Shown here in pieces: positions 59,791 to 64,000 of a stretch of DNA of 64,000 bases; positions within the stretch are counted from its first letter, which is position 1; each line of letters begins with the position of its first letter. The translations under genes and the position numbers were made by a program. Origin of the DNA: Megamerina dolium. Lineage: Eukaryota; Arthropoda; Insecta; Diptera; Megamerinidae. The notes under the pieces are model-generated. The model saw only the letters and a list, made by a program, of their open reading frames with translations, did not search any database and was not told the origin of the DNA. The DNA lies in assembly GCA_963854835.1 (NCBI GenBank), contig OY978529.1, positions 38,002,055 through 38,066,054 on the forward strand, in the 5' to 3' direction.

Positions 59791-62203
59791 CCCTCATTTT
59801 CAGTTGACTATAGTTATTATGGTATATAACAATTTGTAGATAAAAATAATATTGTCTACTAGATTTTAGATCGATATTTTGATACCTTATTACCATGCGC
59901 AAAGTCAGAAATAATAATTTAAATAAAATAAAATAGTAATATGTATCCAGTGTCTTCTTCTTCATGGAAATAATGCAGTGAAACTAGAGTGACACAAAAC
60001 GGACAAATTTCCTTTACCTCTAGAACCCAAACATTCTCAAGAACTTCTTTTTAAGTATATATCTCTCATATCGTCGTTAGAAATATAAATTTATATACAA
60101 TCTTGAAATCAGCAACTAACAAGCCGACAGAAAATCCTTTTTAGATCTCAGAAATAGTGTTATGCACAAAGAAAATAAAATAAATTCAAAATTTTTCATT
60201 CGAGCAGTTTCATATAATTCTCATTTAGTTTATGAAACAAGAAGTACGAGTAGTCGTTTATTATTCATATTTATTGCATTTGTATCGATAGCATTGTTAA
60301 ATAATCGGTTTCATTACAGATAATGATCGATTTTGAAAGGGTTACACTCTCCTACATAGTATTAGATAATAGTAATCTCATTGAACATAAAAAAAAAAAC
60401 GATAATGATTCAGATTAAATCTGTAAAAATTGTTATAGTTCATAGTGACAATTTATTAGCACCCCAACAATTACGATTAGAACAATTCAATCGATTGTCA
60501 ATCTCTTCGATTATTAGATTCAGCTCAAGCAATAGCAACAGCAATGTTCTGTAAGAAGTATGTGTTATCACAATTGTATCAAAATATATTTATTGGCTAT
60601 TGCTTAATGCTTCAGCGCACAATGTACGATTACGTTATATCGAACACATTATTCTTCATATAAAATCATTTGATATCGCCCACAACTATACTACATATGT
60701 ACATACTTATGTGCATTTTCGAATAAAGAAGTAATAAAATAAATGTCCAAATTACATATGTTACGCTCTCAGTGACTAAAAATATTATTAGCCAATTGGT
60801 AGGAGAGCAAAAGGATGGATTCTTGATTTGTCCTCCCTTTTTTCAGAATTCTTAGCACGTTTCGGTATTGAAGAAAGAAGGTTGACGATATGAGACGAAG
60901 CCAGAATGAATTAACATTTATAAAGTTGCTTGGTATGATGTGTGATGATGAAGGTTAGAGCACACTATGTATGAAACATATGTCTACCATCGGAGAAGAT
61001 GTGGCAAATAATATTCGACAAGTTATGACAAAATCAATATGACGGAATATGACATGGACGAGAGTCGAATAAAAAGATTTAAAAAAAAAAACAAAACCTG
61101 TACAAGGCAAGTAGAGAAGAAAACCCTAATGGCTGTGGATAGTATACGAGTTTGTTCACTGTTAGATGGATGCAGCGAACAAATAGAAATTGAAATATGA
61201 ACACTGAAATATATACCTATATATACATAGGTATATATCCATCCACACACACACACACACACAATATCGTCAACTCATAATTGAGGTTAGCAAATATGTA
61301 TGTTTTTTGCAATGTAGATGGAAATGATGGTCCACTATAAACTATCAATATCTAACCAATAGTGGAAGCATGTATTATTTAGATACCTACCGAAAACATC
61401 AACTAAAAAAATGAACCAACATTTCAGACGGAACAACCAAAAACGAACACAAAACATATGTATCTACACAGCTATACATGAAATAGTTTCGACAGACAAC
61501 AGCAAGAAAAAAAAAAAAGAAAAAATTTCGCAATTGATTCAACGCTAGTAAATAAGTAATCGTAGTATATAGGTAGTGAGGTAGTGATGGTAGGTACCCG
61601 TTGCAGTGGAAACGATAATTTAATTTGCCAGTCAGTGTACATAGCCTAGGCACATAACTATACATACTACTGTACACATACAGATTGTCCAGTTAGATGA
61701 ACTAAAGAAAAACGACAATCAAAAAAAATATATATATATAGAATCGACAAAACAACACTATAATGTATGTCTAAGAAATTTTACAAATTGAGTTTAAAGT
61801 TCTTCATTTTGGATAAAATAACCGAATAAATTTTCAACAGATTCTTTAGCAAGAATAAAGCATATAATATACTCATTGGCTTTAAAGGACCATTTTTCAG
61901 TATCAAAAGAATTTTATGACCATTTTATGAAAAAACTTTTTTTTTTTGGTGCTTATCTGATTATTAATAAAATTGTACATAAAAAATATAAATGCTCAAA
62001 ATTTATTTATTAACTTTAAAACACTTTAGATGCTTCAGAATGATTTGAAACAATTTGTACATAGAAAAAATAATTTGGTCGGCTAATCATTAAGCTCTTA
62101 ATTACCTTAAAATATTATGACAGAAAATTTTAAGAGCTTGATTTACCATTAATTCTTTTGCCTCAGCATTTCCCCCAATACACTTACCCCTATCGCCATC
62201 CCA
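59791..62203. other. AT-rich intronic sequence with an AC microsatellite
   Basis: (AC)n at about 61245-61262 and several A-runs. No gene or TE was recognised before the LINE at 62.2 kb. Confidence 0.4.
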
Positions 62204-63335
62204 TTGAGTGGCAACCACACCAATTTGGTGTTCTTTCAATTTTTAGTAACAACATTACTTTTTATGTGCTTTTTGGAAGTTCTCTTGGAACTTACACCTC
62301 TTCACATTCACATTCAGTCCCAAGCAAAGAGGGCTATCATGAGAATGACTACTGTTAATAGCGGACCAGGCAGATGGATGGACCGCAAGAAATATGACGT
62401 TCCAATAAAACAACATCCTGAAGTCGGAATACCGAGGGACCCAATGCATATGGAATTCCAAACATAGCTCAGTAATAAAAAAAAAATGGGAAGGTATATC
62501 TAAAACATACGGGATAAACCAGAACATGATAACATGGTTTACGGACGGCTCCTTAACTAATGAAGGGACCGGATCAGGAGTGATAGGCCCGAGGATACTA
62601 TTGTTTTTCAAGCGGAAATATACGCGATTGACAGGTGTGCTCACTTCAACATCATGCGCCAATATCGGAATAGAAGTATTGCAATCCTGACAGCAGAGAG
62701 TCAGTCTGCTATCAAGACTCTGAACTCTAACCAGATGAAATCGAAACTGGTGTGGGAATGTCTTGACAAGCCGAATAAACTTGGTAAAAAAATAACCAAT
62801 TATGGATCCTTTGGGTTCCGGGACATATTGGAGTTGGAGGCAACGACCTGGAGATAGGCTTGCCAGGAAGGGAGTAGCAACACCCTTTGTAGGCCCAGAA
62901 CCCTTATGTGGTCTTGGCAAAGGAACTTCATCCATGCTCATTAAAAGGAGTGAAGAATCAGAAAGACAATTATACTGGGAAAACCTACCAGGGTTGTCCC
63001 AATCCAAGACACTTTTAGAGGCCCATAACCTAAAACGACTTGAGGAATGTATCACTTTAAACAAGAATATTAACAGAACACTGCAGGCTGAATTATCACC
63101 TAATGAAACTGAGAATCTTCTCGGATGAAACCTGCCGACATTGCAGGGAGGAGAATGAAACTGCAAAACATGTGTTGGGAACGTGCCCAGCCCTTTTGCA
63201 CACAAGAAAGAAAAACCTCGGGGAATTTATAATATCGGAAAATCTGCTGAAGCCCATTAGGGTAGGATCTATACTACACTTCCTTATGGATGCTGGACTT
63301 AGAGAAATACTCTAGTCCATGATGGGGTGCATAAT
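62204..63335 (+). pseudogene. Decayed LINE 3' half: post-RT region, RNase H and CCHC knuckle
   Basis: Blocks in order, in shifting frames: LEVLLELTPLHIHIQSQAKR (about 62265, post-RT region), TWFTDGSLTNEGTGSGVIG (62522, first RNase H Asp), AEIYAIDRC (62617, Glu), ILTAESQSAIKTL (62684, second Asp replaced by Glu). Then LWVPGHIGVGGNDLE with a shift into DRLARKG, and finally CRHCREENETAKHVLGTCPA (63130), the CxxC..H..C knuckle. The frame closes at TAG (63313-63315). Frameshifts near 62500, 62630 and 62855 make it dead. It probably comes from a different subfamily from the 48.2-kb fragment, because the sequence after the stop differs. Confidence 0.8.
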
Positions 63336-63339
63336 AGAC

Positions 63340-63720
63340 CATTGGGTGCATTTCACCAATCTTTGAGCGTTTTTGGGCCAATTAAAGGGGTTATTTGGCT
63401 ATTTGCAGTAATTTGTAGGGGTGCCTCCCAAAGAAGTAAATATAGGGAGTAAGTTTGTTTCGGAAATGTGTTGGAAAATAACAATTAATGGCGGTCAGTC
63501 ATATATATTTCCCCCTCTAGGGACACTCTGGGAACGCGGTGGGAACGTAAAATCTAAAAAAAAAATTTTTAATTTTCTACGGGAGCCTCCTTAAGGAGTT
63601 AAGATCGGAGTAAGTATTTTCGAAAAAAATGCTGAAAAGCAAAAATAAATAAGGGTCGGTCTTAAACTTAACCAGTCTAGTGGTGATTCTGGGTATTTTA
63701 ATCAATGTTTCAATTTTTAT
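63340..63720 (+). repeat. Family D ~157-bp repeat, two to three units
   Basis: AATTAATGGCGGTCAG..CCCCCTCTAGGGACACTC (63484) and AATAAGGGTCGGTC..CCAGTCTAGTGGTGATTC (about 63645) are two units. A partial unit with GGGAGTAAGTTTGTTTCGG precedes them. The LINE sits at its left border. Confidence 0.6.
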
Positions 63721-64000
63721 TAATTTATTACGTGAGTGTAGGGGCATACTGCAATCTGACCGAATCAAACGAATTTCAGATTTGAATACAGCAATTTCAA
63801 CATATAAAATTATTTATTATTTACTTTTTACTAAACAAAATCCTTGTTTTTCATGATGCTGTGCTTTGATATTAATTTAAAATTTTAATTTCGTTTTGTT
63901 TCTTAAAAACGTTTGAATTCAAATTTTGCTGAAAATCAAAAACATATACTTTTTATTTTGCAGATGCTAAAAATCCTGTTTGAGAATTAATCCTTGTTTT
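63721..64000. other. AT-rich intronic sequence, nothing recognised
   Basis: No signal seen. Confidence 0.35.

Larger units (their letters stand above)
51541..64000 (-). other. Presumed upstream intron of the DIP-like gene
   Basis: The acceptor side of the exon is preceded on the minus strand by AATTCTTCTATGATTTCAG, a normal fly acceptor with a modest pyrimidine tract. No signal-peptide exon was recognised up to 64000, so at least 12.4 kb of intron is inferred. Confidence 0.5.

Noticed and set aside
62255..63205. 316-codon minus-strand frame
   Set aside because: Antisense shadow of the LINE fragment, whose plus strand shows RNase H and zinc-knuckle motifs.

Overview
The window is AT-rich, repeat-dense insect DNA, most likely from a higher fly of the tephritid type. 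The evidence is the microsatellite spectrum, the RTE, LINE, SINE and mariner fossils, and one recognisable fly neural immunoglobulin exon. It holds almost no host coding sequence. The only host exon I can defend is 107 nt on the minus strand (51434-51540). It encodes the start of an Ig domain of the DIP/Lachesin (dpr-interacting protein) family, with a good acceptor and a GTGAGT donor. The rest is best read as two very large introns of that gene: 51541-64000 upstream and 1-51433 downstream.

Mobile and repeated DNA dominates. (1) A tRNA-headed SINE family has six copies (5.9, 6.9, 13.9, 23.8, 30.2 and 45.5 kb); four have readable target-site duplications. (2) An RTE-type LINE has three 5'-truncated copies (14.2-16.0 kb minus, 17.1-18.1 kb plus, 24.5-24.8 kb plus). 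(3) At least six decayed pieces come from RNase H-bearing LINEs of the LOA/I/Jockey-like group (0.95, 16.1, 32.3, 48.2, 51.7 and 62.2 kb). Several keep the C-terminal CxxC..H..C knuckle. (4) DNA transposon relics are a long-TIR mariner deletion derivative (56.1-56.8 kb), a second Tc1/mariner transposase fossil (43.1-43.6 kb), a Harbinger-type MITE (9.4-9.9 kb) and pogo-like MITEs (6.5 and 46.1 kb).

The most pervasive pattern is a set of degenerate tandem arrays with a unit of about 153-158 bp. They occur at about 2, 11.5, 13.7-17, 23.2-24.3, 29.5-30.2, 31.6-33.2, 35.6-36.5, 49.2-49.9, 54.8-55.8, 58.9-59.8 and 63.3-63.7 kb. At least four sequence families share this period. The best-preserved member (38859-40815) has palindromic ends, a GTCC tract, 299-bp (2 x 150) tandem units and a terminal GC hairpin. 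This layout recalls the Helentron/DINE-type elements with central tandem repeats described in Drosophila. Several SINEs and LINEs sit inside these arrays, so relative ages can be read from the nesting.

Two weaker coding-like islands (20679-21228 plus, 52060-52690 minus) are unidentified and are reported as such. No rRNA, genuine tRNA gene, CRISPR or bacterial-type operon is present.
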